Positions 9,424 to 20,651 are shown, counted from the stretch's first letter. The stretch: 64,000 nt of DNA from Hypericum androsaemum (GCA_963995505.1 OZ023182.1:7494707-7558706), one strand, 5' to 3'. A program made the numbers and translations. The notes: a model not told the origin generated them from the letters alone.

Positions 9424-11278
9424 ATGGTAAGTCTCTCTTTCTCTCTCTTGATTCTCTCTCTCTCGATTCGGTTTGGCGGTTAGATCTTAGACTCGATCTG
9501 TTTAGTTCTGATCTGACACTACGACGCCGTTTTGTGTTTAAAGGCGCTGCCGAATCAGCAGACGGTTAACTACCCGAGCTTCAAGCTCGTGATTGTCGGC
9601 GACGGCGGTACAGGTACAGCTCGTTCTTTCCTTTTTTTTCAATTAATTGATATTTTTTTTGCTTGGTACCAAATTTGATTTAGGGATTTTGTTAGTTTGT
9701 CTTGAGTAGTTGTAGTTTCGTTGATTTTGTCTTCTCGGTATCTACTGATCTGTTGGTTGGAGCTTTGGGTGATTTGAGTTCATGTGCAAGGGTTGATTTT
9801 GGTTTCGATTTGTTTTCAGGGAAGACAACCTTCGTGAAGAGGCATCTCACCGGAGAGTTCGAGAAGAGATACGAGCGTAAGTTTGATGCTCTGGTGATAC
9901 AGATTTTTTTGATTTGGCAATCGAGTGGTTTTGATTTTAGTGGTTGTTTGCTTGGGTTGTCTGATGGTGGTGTTTTTGGTTTGCAGCAACTATTGGTGTT
10001 GAAGTTCATCCTCTTGACTTCTTTACCAACTGCGGGAAGATTCGCTTCTACTGCTGGGACACTGCTGGCCAGGAGAAATTTGGCGGTCTCCGAGATGGAT
10101 ACTAGTGAGTGGTTATAATGTTTCTTTGTTGTCTGCATTGTTACTATGATATCTGTGGATGGTTGGCTGTTTGGTGGGTGTGGTTATTGTTGGTCATCTG
10201 TCTGTCTTTCGTATTATTGCTCGTTGTCTAGTAGTGTTCTTATAGTGTGTTTCTCCTGGTTTTTAATTGTTACCATTCTTAGCAATGTCATGGTATTGAA
10301 CAAATAATTGTAATCTCATACCATGGTTTGTGGAACTTAATTATCCTGGCCTAGTGATTTGTCTGGCGAAATTGCTTGTATATGGATGCTTGTCGTTAAT
10401 TACATAAGCTTCTCCTAGATCAGCACGGGTGCCATTCTACTCGAGTCTGCTTTGTCCGTCTCCTTTGCATATTTCAAGTTTTTCCATATGGTCTCTTTGT
10501 TCTGATCTGCTGTCAGCTTTTTCATTGACCTGTTGTGAATTCTTGCTTATGCAGCATCCATGGTCAATGTGCTATTATCATGTTTGATGTCACTGCAAGG
10601 CTGACCTATAAGAATGTCCCAACATGGCATAGGGATCTGTGCAGGTACATGCCGCAAAGTTGTTATGAAAAATGATCTCTTGTACTTCATCTCAAGTCTG
10701 ATTCTTGACTATATCTCTGTCATTCTGTTCTTTGTTTTCAGGGTTTGTGAGAATATTCCTATTGTTCTTTGCGGAAACAAGGTTGATGTGAAGAACAGGC
10801 AGGTGAAGGCCAAGCAGGTTACTTTCCACCGTAAAAAGAACTTGCAGTACTATGAGATTTCGGCTAAGAGCAACTACAACTTTGAGAAGCCCTTCCTCTA
10901 TCTTGCCCGTAAACTTGCTGGGTAAGTTCCAGACCTTGTTCAACAGCTCCATTCTTTTGCCTTGATGTTTTCATATCAAAGATTTGCATTTTTTATTTAT
11001 CTTCTGTTTGCAGGGATGCCAACTTGCATTTTGTTGAGTCTCCTGCTTTGGCTCCTCCCGAGGTGCAAATTGACCTCACTGCTCAAGCCCAGTAAGTTCA
11101 TCTCCATGTCTCCTATGCTGTGCTGACCCAGTTCTTTTGCCCTCCGGCAAAGACCTCTTAACTTTATTCATTCTTCTGATGCAATCGTTTGTTTGGGTAT
11201 TAATACAGGCATGAGGCCGAGCTTGCTGCCGCTGCCAGTCAACCTCTTCCAGACGACGATGATGACGCATTTGAGTGA
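9424..11278 (+). CDS. RAN: Ran small GTPase, 8 exons
   Basis: Exons 9424-9426, 9544-9613, 9820-9876, 9987-10104, 10555-10644, 10742-10921, 11014-11091 and 11209-11278 total 666 bp, giving 221 residues, exactly the plant Ran length. The first coding exon is only the ATG. Motifs: P-loop GDGGTGKTT, switch I with [11 protein letters not shown], switch [38 protein letters not shown], and the acidic tail [11 protein letters not shown]. Ran drives nucleocytoplasmic transport through importins and exportins and supports spindle and nuclear-envelope assembly, cycling with RCC1 and RanGAP. Every splice junction is GT-AG and every join preserves frame. Compared with common plant Ran it has small changes (NYPSF near the N-terminus, GDANLHF). 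It appears functional. Confidence 0.98.
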
Positions 11279-12752
11279 GATATTTGAGGGCAGTTGTTGT
11301 CGGAGTTGGGGGCTCTATTTTTATGGGTTTCGATGATGAGGATAGTGTCCTTAGAGATGTACCAGTATTAGATCGAATCATTTCGGAGTCTTATCTTTTC
11401 CAACTGTTTTTTTATCGTTTTGTCTTCGGATGCCTTGATGTTCCTTCTGGTTCCCTAACTTCCATGCATGAAAGCTCTCCATAGTTGGGGGCTATCATCT
11501 GGCTTGCTATCAGTCTCGTGAAATCTTGGGTTGACCAGTAATTCAGGACTTGTATGTGACGTGGTGTTATGCAGCAGTCACATTTGAATTTTCTATATAG
11601 TCACGTATTTCATGTTGGATTATTGCATTGATGAAAATTTTGCTCATTTTTGACGCCACTGTTTGTTAATATGACCCTTTGGTAGCCTTCAGTTGGATGC
11701 TTATGCTTATGCTTAATTTAATTATCAGTGGCTGAATAGCGGACCTGGCTGTTCTTGCAATGAGCTTTGCTTTCAGTTTATCAATGTCTTAACGAGTTCC
11801 TTAATTACGCATGGTAGACAGGCGTATGTGTTTGATTCTATCCCTCCTGATTGCTTTAGGTTGAAGAAAGAATACAATTCGTATTGGTTATACATGAAAC
11901 AAGTAATCTCATACCAATCAAGCAAAGTAAATATATCAACTCCTTTACTTAGCATGGCAAAACCCTAGAATACGTTTTGGATAAAGATGGCGACGAGGGA
12001 ACGTTGTGCTAACAGCACTGGAAATGTACTGCTTGCTACTTTATCAACATCTACTACAAAGATGTCTGAATTGCAAGCATTCACGATCGCGACCATCGTA
12101 TGCGTAATTGAGATGCTATCCGTGTCAAGAGAGGTATACCTCCAACAGCTAATGAGCCTTCTGTTATAGACAGAGCTCTGCACTTCAGCAACCTGTTGCT
12201 AAGCATATAAAAACTAGACAACAGTATACATTCAGCTGAAAGCTCCATAGTCTTTAAATAGCATATTCCAAAAACACTTGGATGATAAGGCAACGATTAC
12301 TCAAGGTAGAGTAAGCTTATGACAAGAAAAAATGAAATCCAAAACGAAGAAGATGTTTGATGTTTACTGTTTACTGTCTAGCCAAGTCAAAGGAGGAGCG
12401 CAGACAAACTTATCTTGTAGCCAGTTGTGCCGCTGGAAAAAGTGAACTATAGCATCCTTAGAACAGGGCAGTACTTATACCAAAGCTGTCCAACGAAATA
12501 TCCACCTAATAACGTTGTGTGACATTCATATTTATGCATTTATGTTGAAAAGATGAAAGAACGATTTCCGAGTTTATCGACCTACCCAAAGGACTGCAGG
12601 GCAAGCAACTTGTGTGTAGAATGATGTTCCGGTGCTACAAATCACAAAGCAATCTAACCATGAAGCTAAGCTTCACATCCTATGTAAAGTAGACTTGGCA
12701 GATATTTCGGCGTAGTATCAAGTACACAAGCATATTTAATGAAAACTCATAC
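11279..12752. other. Ran 3' UTR followed by unassigned intergenic DNA
   Basis: About 11279-11660 is the likely Ran 3' UTR and poly(A) region. From there to 12752 I find no ORF of recognisable family, no RNA gene and no clear repeat. The minus strand of the right part could be 3' UTR or terminal exon of the transcript that uses the exon-like blocks at 12753-13054. Confidence 0.45.
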
Positions 12753-13054
12753 GTATAGTTCAAAATCACCTCCAGAATCATATTTGAGTGTGTGACCATG
12801 TTTGCCACGAGCTTTTGAGATGGTTCCAGCAAACCCCAAATAGGCTGTATCATCAAGTAGAAACAAAAATAATAAAAACAATCGGCCGTTGGCAGCCAAT
12901 TTTAACACAAGGGTTATCAATTTGATGCAATTGACTCCTCCTACGAGGTCAACAGAATACCGTTGGATCCCAGCATCATCTTTAGATCTTTGGAAGCAGA
13001 AAATGCATACCTTCAGTATTCTCTGGAATATGAAGGAACTCCATCAATAAAATT
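12753..13054 (-). other. two exon-like coding blocks of an unidentified gene or alternative 3' end
   Basis: On the minus strand, block A (13054-13011, 44 bp) follows a CTTTTCTTTTAG acceptor and ends GAAG|GTATGC. Block B (12844-12753, 92 bp) follows GATACAG and ends TAC|GTATGAG. Joined, the phase is preserved (GAA G+CC) and they read ILLMEFLHIPENTEA then YLGFAGTISKARGKHGHTLK and YDSGGDFELY with no stop. The composition looks like real protein, but I do not recognise the family. They lie 0.5-0.8 kb downstream of the stop of the Agenet-ENT gene on the same strand, so they could be an alternative 3' end of that gene, remains of a neighbour, or chance. Confidence 0.4.
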
Positions 13055-13570
13055 CTAAAAGAAAAGAATCTTCAACGAACAAGCAGAACGAAAGATACAA
13101 CATGAACTAAAGATAACAAGGGGGAACTACTTTTCATAGCAGCAGCACACTATAAAGCGTCCAATTCATGAAAGATGGTCTTGGAATATTAGGTTCTGGT
13201 TTCATAAAGATATGTGTCTGAGCCTGGTAAATTTCAGCACAACAATCCACATGATAGCTTGTTGGAAATCAAGTAAATGATTGGACGATTAATATGAATG
13301 TTTACATTACCAATCTGTTGCAGGGGCAAAGATAATGCAAATAACAGTAAAAGAAGATTAAAAAGAGAAGATACTACAAATATTATGAGATATTATTGCT
13401 TGTCCAAAATACAAGCAGATAGTCAACAGAGTACACAGAATTAATGTTGTCATAGAATTGACTTTGTCGTCTTACTTCTTACAATTGAGGAAAAGGAAAT
13501 AAGCATAAGAGCCCATGACAAAAGAGCGAAAAACTGCCAAGTAAATGAATAAAAAACTAGACTACCCTAA
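13055..13570 (-). other. probable 3' UTR of the Agenet-ENT gene
   Basis: T-rich on the minus strand immediately after the stop codon at 13571-13573. A further exon-like block with acceptor TTTACCAG near 13223 reads AQTHIFMKPEPNIPRPSF before a stop; support is weak. Confidence 0.35.
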
Positions 13571-14940
13571 TCAACTAAGGTGTAGGGTTTTCCTAGAGTG
13601 GGTAGAAGATAAGTCCCTCAGCATCATCAGATGCTCATCGTTTGATACATTAAGTGATATACGGAGATTTGTCAACAATGTTTCTTGTTCCCAACTTAAG
13701 GGCCCAGAAGCATAATATCCCTCTAGAGTGCTACGATAAGTATGTAATTCTAACCTATGGGTTCTTGGTGCCACATCCACTCCTATCAAACGTGCTCCAT
13801 GACCACAAACAGATTCCGCATCACTACTTAGGACATCGGCATCATGATTATTGCGTCCTAGAACATGGTCACTTGGTTCACCATAATTGTCACAATTAAC
13901 ACTACAGCTAGCCACTGAGCATATATCATTATCAGTATCATCAGATTCTAAGCATCTGGTATTGAAAGGTTCAACTTCATAACCAGGCGTGTCCCTTCCA
14001 CTTTCATAGAACTCAACCCCATGATCAGTAGGTGAAGAATGCATGAATGTTTCACCCAGATATTTTCGTGGGTAAGCAACAGCATCTACCTTATTTATCC
14101 ACGATGATGGGTAACGTTGACACTCATCCTTATTCTTGATTGCACTTTTCTTGTGAGATTTTCCATTTTCTTCTAGATTGGAGAGCCTGCATGGGGATTT
14201 TCTCTTTAATGTTCTTGCAGGCACAACATGAGATTCCTGGAAATAGATATTCTTCTCCAGGGCTAAACAACTTTCTCCTGATTCCATCACTTTCTTTGCA
14301 TCTGATTGAGGCCCCGGGGAAATAATTTTCCCAGAGCAACCCAAAGGTGTGAACTTACTAGACTGCACCTCTCCCAAGTAAGCACAACCCTGAAGAAAAA
14401 GGAAACATATAGTTAGGCGATTGATCAGACTTGGTGGAAGTAAGATGGAAAAAAAAATACTGAATATGAAGCAACAACGGGGCAGTGACAGCAATGAGCA
14501 GAAGGTACAAGAGTCTGAGGAAAAAGGGCACAAATTACCTTTCCCATGACAATCCAACTGCCACCATGCCACAGCTGACGCGCCCTGATGCTAACAACAT
14601 TCAGTTTGAGTTCCTCCAAAGAACCAAGCAAGCGAACAAGATACCAGTCCCTGCCAAAAACCTTCAAGACCAATGCTACTTTCCAAGAAACAAAATCAAA
14701 CACCTCAACCAAATCACCGGGAGCCCAGTGACTCTGACCACCTACAGGAGGAGGAATAGGCCGCAAGTCCTTCCTTGTGACCCTGCCTACAGCATCATCA
14801 CTAGTCACACCCGAAACACAGTCGTAGCTGACACCATAAGTACGGCCATTGCCCGAGACAATCTCACCGACCCGCCAGGCTCCACAAGGCAGATCCTTTC
14901 TTGTTAAAACCTCTACTTTGCTTCCTTTCCTGAATCTCAT
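13571..14940 (-). CDS. Agenet/Tudor-like and ENT-domain protein, 2 coding exons
   Basis: Coding exons 14940-14539 and 14389-13571 join in frame to 406 residues. The ATG at 14938-14940 is chosen because an acceptor (TTTCAG) at 14971 marks the start of this exon and the family begins MRF.KGSKVEV. Residues about 1-135 form an Agenet/Tudor-like module (GSKVEVL, GAWRVGEIVSGNGRTYGVSY, WAPGDLVEVFDFVSWKVALV, WYLVRLLGS). Near the C-terminus (about 355-400) is an ENT-like block (LELHTYRSTLEGYY, LSWEQETLLTNLR, ISLNVSNDEHLMMLRDL). Agenet folds bind methylated histone or RNA ligands in related families; ENT is shared with EMSY-like proteins. The combination matches the plant Tudor-like RNA-binding proteins of Arabidopsis (At4g32440/At2g25590 from memory). 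The middle is Ser/Asp-rich and probably disordered. A role in chromatin or RNA binding is inference. Confidence 0.85.
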
Positions 14941-14970
14941 GGTTCCTATGTTTAATAGACTCAACAGCAA

Positions 14971-15241
14971 CCTGAAACAACCAAGAAAAACCCCATTCCC
15001 AAATCAATTACAGCCCAAAGCAGGATTTTTTTTCAAATAACACATATTAATTAAAGACAATAAACTCTCGAATTGATTTTTCACCTCCACATAAAATTTT
15101 AATCCCAAAAAAATGAATCACCGAAATCGAACTTCCAAGCGACACAAATACCAAAAACCTAAAAATCCCCAAATCTTGTAGGATTAAAAAATTCAAATAC
15201 CTAAATAGTACCTAAATTCAATCAGAAAAATTAGAAATTAC
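14971..15241 (-). other. 5' UTR intron of the Agenet-ENT gene
   Basis: On the minus strand the donor GGAAAG|GTAATTTC lies at 15242/15241 and the acceptor GTTGTTTCAG|G at 14971/14970. The noncoding first exon would be about 15242-15330. Leader introns of this kind are common in plant regulatory genes and can boost expression. Confidence 0.6.
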
Positions 15242-15330
15242 CTTTCCTTAAACCAGAGAGAGTACGATCCTCCTTGTACCGGACTCAATTGAGACTTTTC
15301 TTTCTCTTAGCAAGAACGCCTCTTCCTATT

Positions 15331-15499
15331 TGGAGGAATTTGGGGGTTTTCTATTCTGATTTTTAGGGTTTCTGACCAGGAAAACGGTAATCGGTTTAAT
15401 ATATATTTTTCCGGGTAAAAGTGGGACTTTATGTTACGTGGTATTTAAGTTTAATCGCGGCCACAAAAAATTAGAGAAAATGGCGGTTATTATAATTTA
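15331..15499 (-). promoter_or_regulatory. probable promoter side of the Agenet-ENT gene
   Basis: Short AT-rich stretch upstream of the noncoding first exon; contains AAACCCTAA-like telo-box wording at about 15361-15371 on the minus strand. No strict TATA box chosen. Confidence 0.3.
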
Positions 15500-15667
15500 G
15501 GGTAAATTACCCTCACATCCCTGAGGTTTGGTCACCCTCCTCTTAGAGTCCCTGATTTTTGGAAAATGATTGTCCCGTCTCTAAATTTTGATGATAATAG
15601 ACTTTCGGGTCCCTGGCTGACGTCATCGACTCTTTTTTTCATTTTTCATTTCGGAGATTATTTACCC
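15500..15667. mobile_element. 168-bp Mutator-like MITE with perfect 9-bp TSD
   Basis: GGGTAAATTA at the left end and TTATTTACCC at the right end are inverted. The element is flanked by TATAATTTA at 15491-15499 and again at 15668-15676, a perfect 9-bp duplication typical of Mutator insertions. The interior shares TCCCTGGCTGACGTCA wording with the 4037 element TIR. Confidence 0.8.
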
Positions 15668-16015
15668 TATAATTTATTAAAAGTTAGGCCTGGCCCACTC
15701 CGTAATTGCACACGGCTCGGGCATTATATTTCCGAAATTGGTTAGTTTCCGAATTTTGGACAATAATCTCTTCTTCTTCTTGTCAACTTTAGGGAAAAAA
15801 ATTTCTCATTACCTTGTTAGGTCTTGACACCAATGTGTTCCCGTATTCGATATCCAAAAATGACAGGAATATGGTTCCGCCGCGAGTTTTAATGTATTGT
15901 TGGTGACTATAAATTTTCCAGAAATGAGAATATCATAGTATTTACAAAATTCTCTAAAATGAAGACACTGAAAATGAGTACACAATTTTGAGAACAAGTC
16001 ACTCCAAAGAAAAAT
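15668..16015. other. intergenic, nothing recognised
   Basis: Short AT-rich intergenic stretch right of the MITE target duplication; no ORF, repeat or RNA gene seen. Confidence 0.5.
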
Positions 16016-16290
16016 GGGATAAGTTCATTTTAGTACTATATAGTTTTATCCGTTTTGCCTGGAGTACCATATGGTTCCAAATTGGTATTTTAGTACCCTG
16101 TAGTTGACAACCAATTTTCCGGGCAGGTCCAGGGCAGATGCCTGTCAAAATCTGCCTGAAACGACATCGTTTTGAGACGACGTGGAAGACACGTGGCGAA
16201 AGACTTTCTTAACTTAAAGCTGACATACGTGATAAATTACCTATTCAGTCCCTAACTAATTAAAACCCAATAAAAACTATAAAAACTAAA
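16016..16290. mobile_element. orphan end of a Mutator-like TIR element
   Basis: Starts GGGATAAGTTCATTTTAGTAC and runs through ACATCGTTTTGAGACGACGTGG, parallel to the terminal arm of the outer Mutator-like element at 20652 (GGGAAAAGTCTATTTTAGTAC, ACATCGTTTTAGTAACGACG). I cannot find the matching inverted end, so this is probably a truncated relative. Confidence 0.55.
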
Positions 16291-18036
16291 AACCATCTTC
16301 TTCGTCAAATTCCCATGTTCTTCGTCAAAAAATATGAAAACTAAAAAATTAAAAACCATTAAAAGACCCCAACCCACCCACTGGCACAAACCTACCCAAC
16401 CGCCGACGCCGACCTCAGCTAGCCTCCGAAGCTACCTGTACGGATCTGTGAACGGTTGGCGACAATGGATGGAGCAGAGCGGCTCGGGGGCATCGAGTTG
16501 TAAGTTGATGTCGTGCTGCGATAGAGGCAAACATTTTAATATCCGATTTTTTTAACAAAGCTGTATATTTTGATTAAAAAAACGTGTGCCTATTCACAAG
16601 TTTAAGTTCGAAATTAACGCTCAACCAATACTATGGCTAATAATTATAAATTAGGCAATTGTTTGGTGGATGTCGTTGGGTGCAACAAATAATACCAAAC
16701 GAGTAACAGCCAGCCACATCTTGTCAATTTCCTAACCAACAAATTTATTAGGCGTAAACTACAACATATTATCTGTAACAACTTAAATCCCATTGAACTA
16801 ATATAGTAAAAAAGAAATATCAAGTCAAGATTCGAGAACGCTAGAGCCAAAAATGGAAAATATTTTTTTATAATGAACTCTACATAAGTATAATTTAGTA
16901 TATTCAATGATTACAATTTTATCAAGTGATAATTTTAATAGTGAATCCTAAAAAGTCTGAAAGTTATCGAGTTCGAGTCACAACAAACTTATAAGATGAG
17001 AGAGATTTTCGATAATTTATGTTTATGGATCGTGGAAGCAGCACGCCCAAAAAAAAACCCAACAATGTCGAGAACATAGATCTCATAGCAAGACGAGCAT
17101 TAATCGTTAGACTAATATTTTGTTAGCAACTGCAGCATCTGCTATAGATGCGCTAGCTTTCCCGCATTTTGCTCGACGTGTCTCAAATTTGAATTAGCCA
17201 GCTGCAGTTTGTGGTCCGACCTAGTTCGAGATACCATCGTGAACATTGCCGTTCTTGGGATGCAATGCAATCAAATTCAGGAGCAAGGAACAGCCGATAA
17301 AATGCTCAGCTTGAAGTGTACAGCTGCATCAGGAGAAAAAAAAGAACAAGTCTAATGTTTTAGTATGGTAAGGTTGAAAGAATCAACAGAAATCTATCCC
17401 CCACGCTGCATTCGAAATGACTGATCATTTTGCAACCCTGATAACTAGGAAAAGGACCTTACAAAGAAGAGCAGCAAGCAAATTCGAATGTTTGGGAAGT
17501 TTTTGTGATGGAAAAGGAGCAACAAGCAAATTCGGATAGACCGGTAAAAGCAGAAATTGTCTGAGGCTTGCACCTTTGCACCTCACAGCATGGGGGAAAG
17601 AAAGAAAGAATAGTTGGAAGGACAATGGAGGCTCTAACCTGGTAAGAGTATACGTATTGGTGAAAAGCATCGACCAAGTACTGTGTTAGACATCGTCTCC
17701 AACGTGTCGAATTCACCTCAGCAGCCATTTGTCCCTCGTCTTTGATTATTGCACATCAATTTTAGGTGGAAGAATGGTATGCTGATCTCGCGAAACTTGT
17801 CAACCTTGACAATGAACCTGTGATTCATGCAACCGTGTATGATAAGTGGAGAAAATAGCTTCAAGTACCATGAGTTCATATCTAGAAAAGATTGCAAGGG
17901 CGGATCATGACTTAAGCAACAGACCTCTAGACCACAACGCGTAGTTTTGTGTCTGAATGAGCAAGGCTGATAATGCGTACTCAACCGGGACCAGTTCACT
18001 TGGCAGCAGTCTTTTGAATGAGATCCGGCTACCACT
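16291..18036. other. intergenic region and PPR gene 3' flank
   Basis: The segment 16340-16550 is GC-richer and may be captured sequence belonging to the truncated TIR element, but no protein is recognised. The remainder is AT-rich, and about 17700-18036 is presumably the 3' UTR of the minus-strand PPR gene. No RNA gene seen. Confidence 0.45.
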
Positions 18037-20550
18037 TCAACCACATGAAGCCAAAGAAAGGGGAGTAGCACCTCTCACTTTGCCAAGAACAAGAATATCA
18101 TATGTAGTGTCATCTGGAACAAGCCCCCTTTCCATCATCTCGTTATGCAGTCTAAACGCTTCCTGTAGATTGCCCTTTCTAAAATGTCCAGCAATCAGGG
18201 TGTTGTAGATAGGAACACTAGGAGTTACTCTCTTTTCATCCATATCTTCCAAAATTTTATGCGCATTAACCAGCTGTCCTTTTTCGCACAGACCATGGAC
18301 CAGTACACTGAAGGTTATCAGGTCAGGCACGATATCTTTGGCGAGCATCTCTGAGTACAGATTTGATGCAGATAACAATCTCCCATTCTTCAAGAGTCCA
18401 TCAATAAGTGTAGTGTATATTTTAGTATCGCAAGGAACCCCATCCAGTGTCATCTTGTTAAACAAGTCAAGTGCTGCTTCCATGTTGTTAAGATCCCTGA
18501 AGCCACTAATAATGCTGTTGTAAATGACAGTATTTGGGGTTAGACCAACCTGATGGAGGTCGGAGAAAATCTTTTCTGCACTCTCTATGTCCAGTTTCCG
18601 ACAAAATCCGTCAATCAGAGCACCATAAGCTGCAATGTCTGGCTCAATACCCTTGCTTTTCATCTCATTCAGCAGCTTCAAAGCAAAATCTGTGTTATGA
18701 TTCTGGCACATCCCACTAATCAAGGTAGTATAACATTGGACGTCTGGAGAAGTTCCAGTTTCACACATCTCCCTAAACACAGCCAAGGCTGAATCAACAG
18801 AACCACTCTTCATAAATCCATCCATGATAACATTGTAGGCCGAACACGTGGGTACGAAGCCCTTATCAATAAACCTCTTCAGCCAATCACAAGCTTCCGT
18901 TATGCGACTTGCTTTACACAAACCATTAAGGATGATATGTAGCGTGATATTTGATGGAGTGATACTCTCTCCCACCATTTGGTCAAACACATCAAGGGCA
19001 CGCTCGGTCTCACCATTTTTGAAATACCCATCCATCAAAATAGAATAAGTAATGACGTTGGGCTTTAAACCAGTCCCAAGCATCTTTGAAAATATGCCAT
19101 ATGCCTGTTCAAGATCACCATTTCTGCAATGGCCAAGTATCATATTGTTGTAAGACGCAAGTTCCAGTTTCACGCCTTTACTAGCCATCTTTTCCCAAAA
19201 GTTGCATGCTTCAACCATCATACCCCTTTTGCAAAGATACGTAAGCAGAGGATCATGAACATAGAAACTAGATATACCAAGCTCAACTGCCTCATCATAC
19301 AACTGGTACGCACGTTCGAGGGAGCTTACATCCAAAAATCTCCGAACCAAGGAACTGAAGTGGAAGGCTGTAGGTCGGATGTTATCGTCCTTCATCAGAC
19401 TGAACAATTCATAGGCCTTCTCCACGTTCTTATACTTACAACAACCTTCAATCATAACAGAATAAGTCAGCTTGCTAGGCCTAATTCCATTCCCACACAT
19501 CTCATCAAACAAACGCAGAGCACTAGCCAAGTCACCCATTTGGCAGTAGCCCTTCATCAAGCTCGTCAACACTACCACATTCACCGGCCTTTCACACCTA
19601 ACCATCTCTTCTTTTACCCTCAAAGCTTCCATCATATTCCTTTGTTTCACACAAGCCACTATAACGCTCGTAAATGTCCTAATAGAAGGAATCCATCCAT
19701 TGTCTCTCATCTCCTCCATCAATCCACAAGCTGAACTGAAATCAGGTCTCCTACAAGCAGCCTGAATGGCAATACTAAATGCCGCAGCATCAAGCTTTGC
19801 CCCGTTTTCCTTGGCCCTCACAAAACATTCGAGTGCCTCCTCGTCCTTTCCGTCCTTCAAGCAAGCTTGCATCATCAAATGAACCGCATAGCAGTCCGTC
19901 CCAACTCCTCTCGAGACCAACCTACCATACAAGTCCCTCGCCTCACCAATCATGCTCCTTTTCACCAAAACCGTCAAAAGCATATTCACGTACGGCATTC
20001 TAGGCACCACACCACGGCCCATCATCCCATTAAAGCAATCAATAGCATCACTAATCCTATTGCCTTTAACATACCCATTAAACAAGTAACTAAAAACCCG
20101 CGGAATCAAATCAAGATCAAACTTTTTCGAAGCCTCGATGAACCGGCCGACCCGGGGGACCGAACTGGCGCCTGAAGCGCCGGAAAACAAACGCTTAATC
20201 CGGTCCCGGGCAACCCGGAGAGTGGACTGTGTCGGTGAGCTGCACAATATCAGTATCAGAACACAGTAAGAATCAGCCCCAATACCCAGAGCATTCTGTC
20301 TTGCCTCCGCTAAATCGAAGTGCCTAAGAGCCGAGGGCGGATCGTCTCTGTGGTCTAAGAGGGATTTTATCAAATGGGTATCGGTCAAAATCGCGTCTTG
20401 AGGTTGCTCTGAGGTGGGCTGGTCCAAGGTGCCATGTTGCTTCGAGTTGGGGCTAAAATTGGCGAATTCTCGAAAAGAAAGGGACTTGGGGTTGAAGAAT
20501 TTACAGGGAAGGAAGGAGGAGATTGGAGGAGGACGAGGTGAAGGTCTCAT
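18037..20550 (-). CDS. P-class pentatricopeptide repeat protein, intronless
   Basis: Single 837-codon exon. The N-terminus (MRPSPRPPPISSFLPCKFFN, rich in R/S/P/F and poor in acidic residues) resembles an organelle targeting peptide, most likely mitochondrial. From about residue 147 to the end I count 19 complete 35-residue PPR units plus a partial last one, each of the form (Y/F)..L(I/M).G.CK.G....A..(L/I)F.EM...G(I/V).P. There is no E, E+ or DYW extension, so it is P-class. Such proteins bind organellar RNA in a sequence-specific way and act in stabilisation, splicing or translation; the exact target cannot be read here. The closest match I recall is Arabidopsis At3g54980, unverified. The frame is intact and intronless, as usual for the family. 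Confidence 0.93.
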   Translation of the reverse strand: MRPSPRPPPISSFLPCKFFNPKSLSFREFANFSPNSKQHGTLDQPTSEQPQDAILTDTHLIKSLLDHRDDPPSALRHFDLAEARQNALGIGADSYCVLILILCSSPTQSTLRVARDRIKRLFSGASGASSVPRVGRFIEASKKFDLDLIPRVFSYLFNGYVKGNRISDAIDCFNGMMGRGVVPRMPYVNMLLTVLVKRSMIGEARDLYGRLVSRGVGTDCYAVHLMMQACLKDGKDEEALECFVRAKENGAKLDAAAFSIAIQAACRRPDFSSACGLMEEMRDNGWIPSIRTFTSVIVACVKQRNMMEALRVKEEMVRCERPVNVVVLTSLMKGYCQMGDLASALRLFDEMCGNGIRPSKLTYSVMIEGCCKYKNVEKAYELFSLMKDDNIRPTAFHFSSLVRRFLDVSSLERAYQLYDEAVELGISSFYVHDPLLTYLCKRGMMVEACNFWEKMASKGVKLELASYNNMILGHCRNGDLEQAYGIFSKMLGTGLKPNVITYSILMDGYFKNGETERALDVFDQMVGESITPSNITLHIILNGLCKASRITEACDWLKRFIDKGFVPTCSAYNVIMDGFMKSGSVDSALAVFREMCETGTSPDVQCYTTLISGMCQNHNTDFALKLLNEMKSKGIEPDIAAYGALIDGFCRKLDIESAEKIFSDLHQVGLTPNTVIYNSIISGFRDLNNMEAALDLFNKMTLDGVPCDTKIYTTLIDGLLKNGRLLSASNLYSEMLAKDIVPDLITFSVLVHGLCEKGQLVNAHKILEDMDEKRVTPSVPIYNTLIAGHFRKGNLQEAFRLHNEMMERGLVPDDTTYDILVLGKVRGATPLSLASCG

Positions 20551-20651
20551 CCTTTTGCTTTCTCGTTGCTTTTGTGTTAGATTTTGTTAAACCCCACGAA
20601 GCAAGTCTAATGTCTTAAACCCCTCTCTTAATGGTCAATTCATATTTGTTT

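Noticed and set aside
4505..11278. functional link between the WPP fragment and the nearby Ran gene
   Set aside because: WPP domains do occur in RanGAP, but the fragment is a broken capture in a mobile element; proximity to Ran is most simply coincidence.
13571..14572. 333-residue minus-strand ORF as a single-exon protein
   Set aside because: Its first ~60 residues translate the intron between 14539 and 14389. The spliced model gives the Agenet domain in frame with the ENT domain instead.
19129..19734. 201-residue plus-strand ORF inside the PPR gene
   Set aside because: His/Gln/Thr-rich antisense shadow of the PPR repeats, with no family resemblance.
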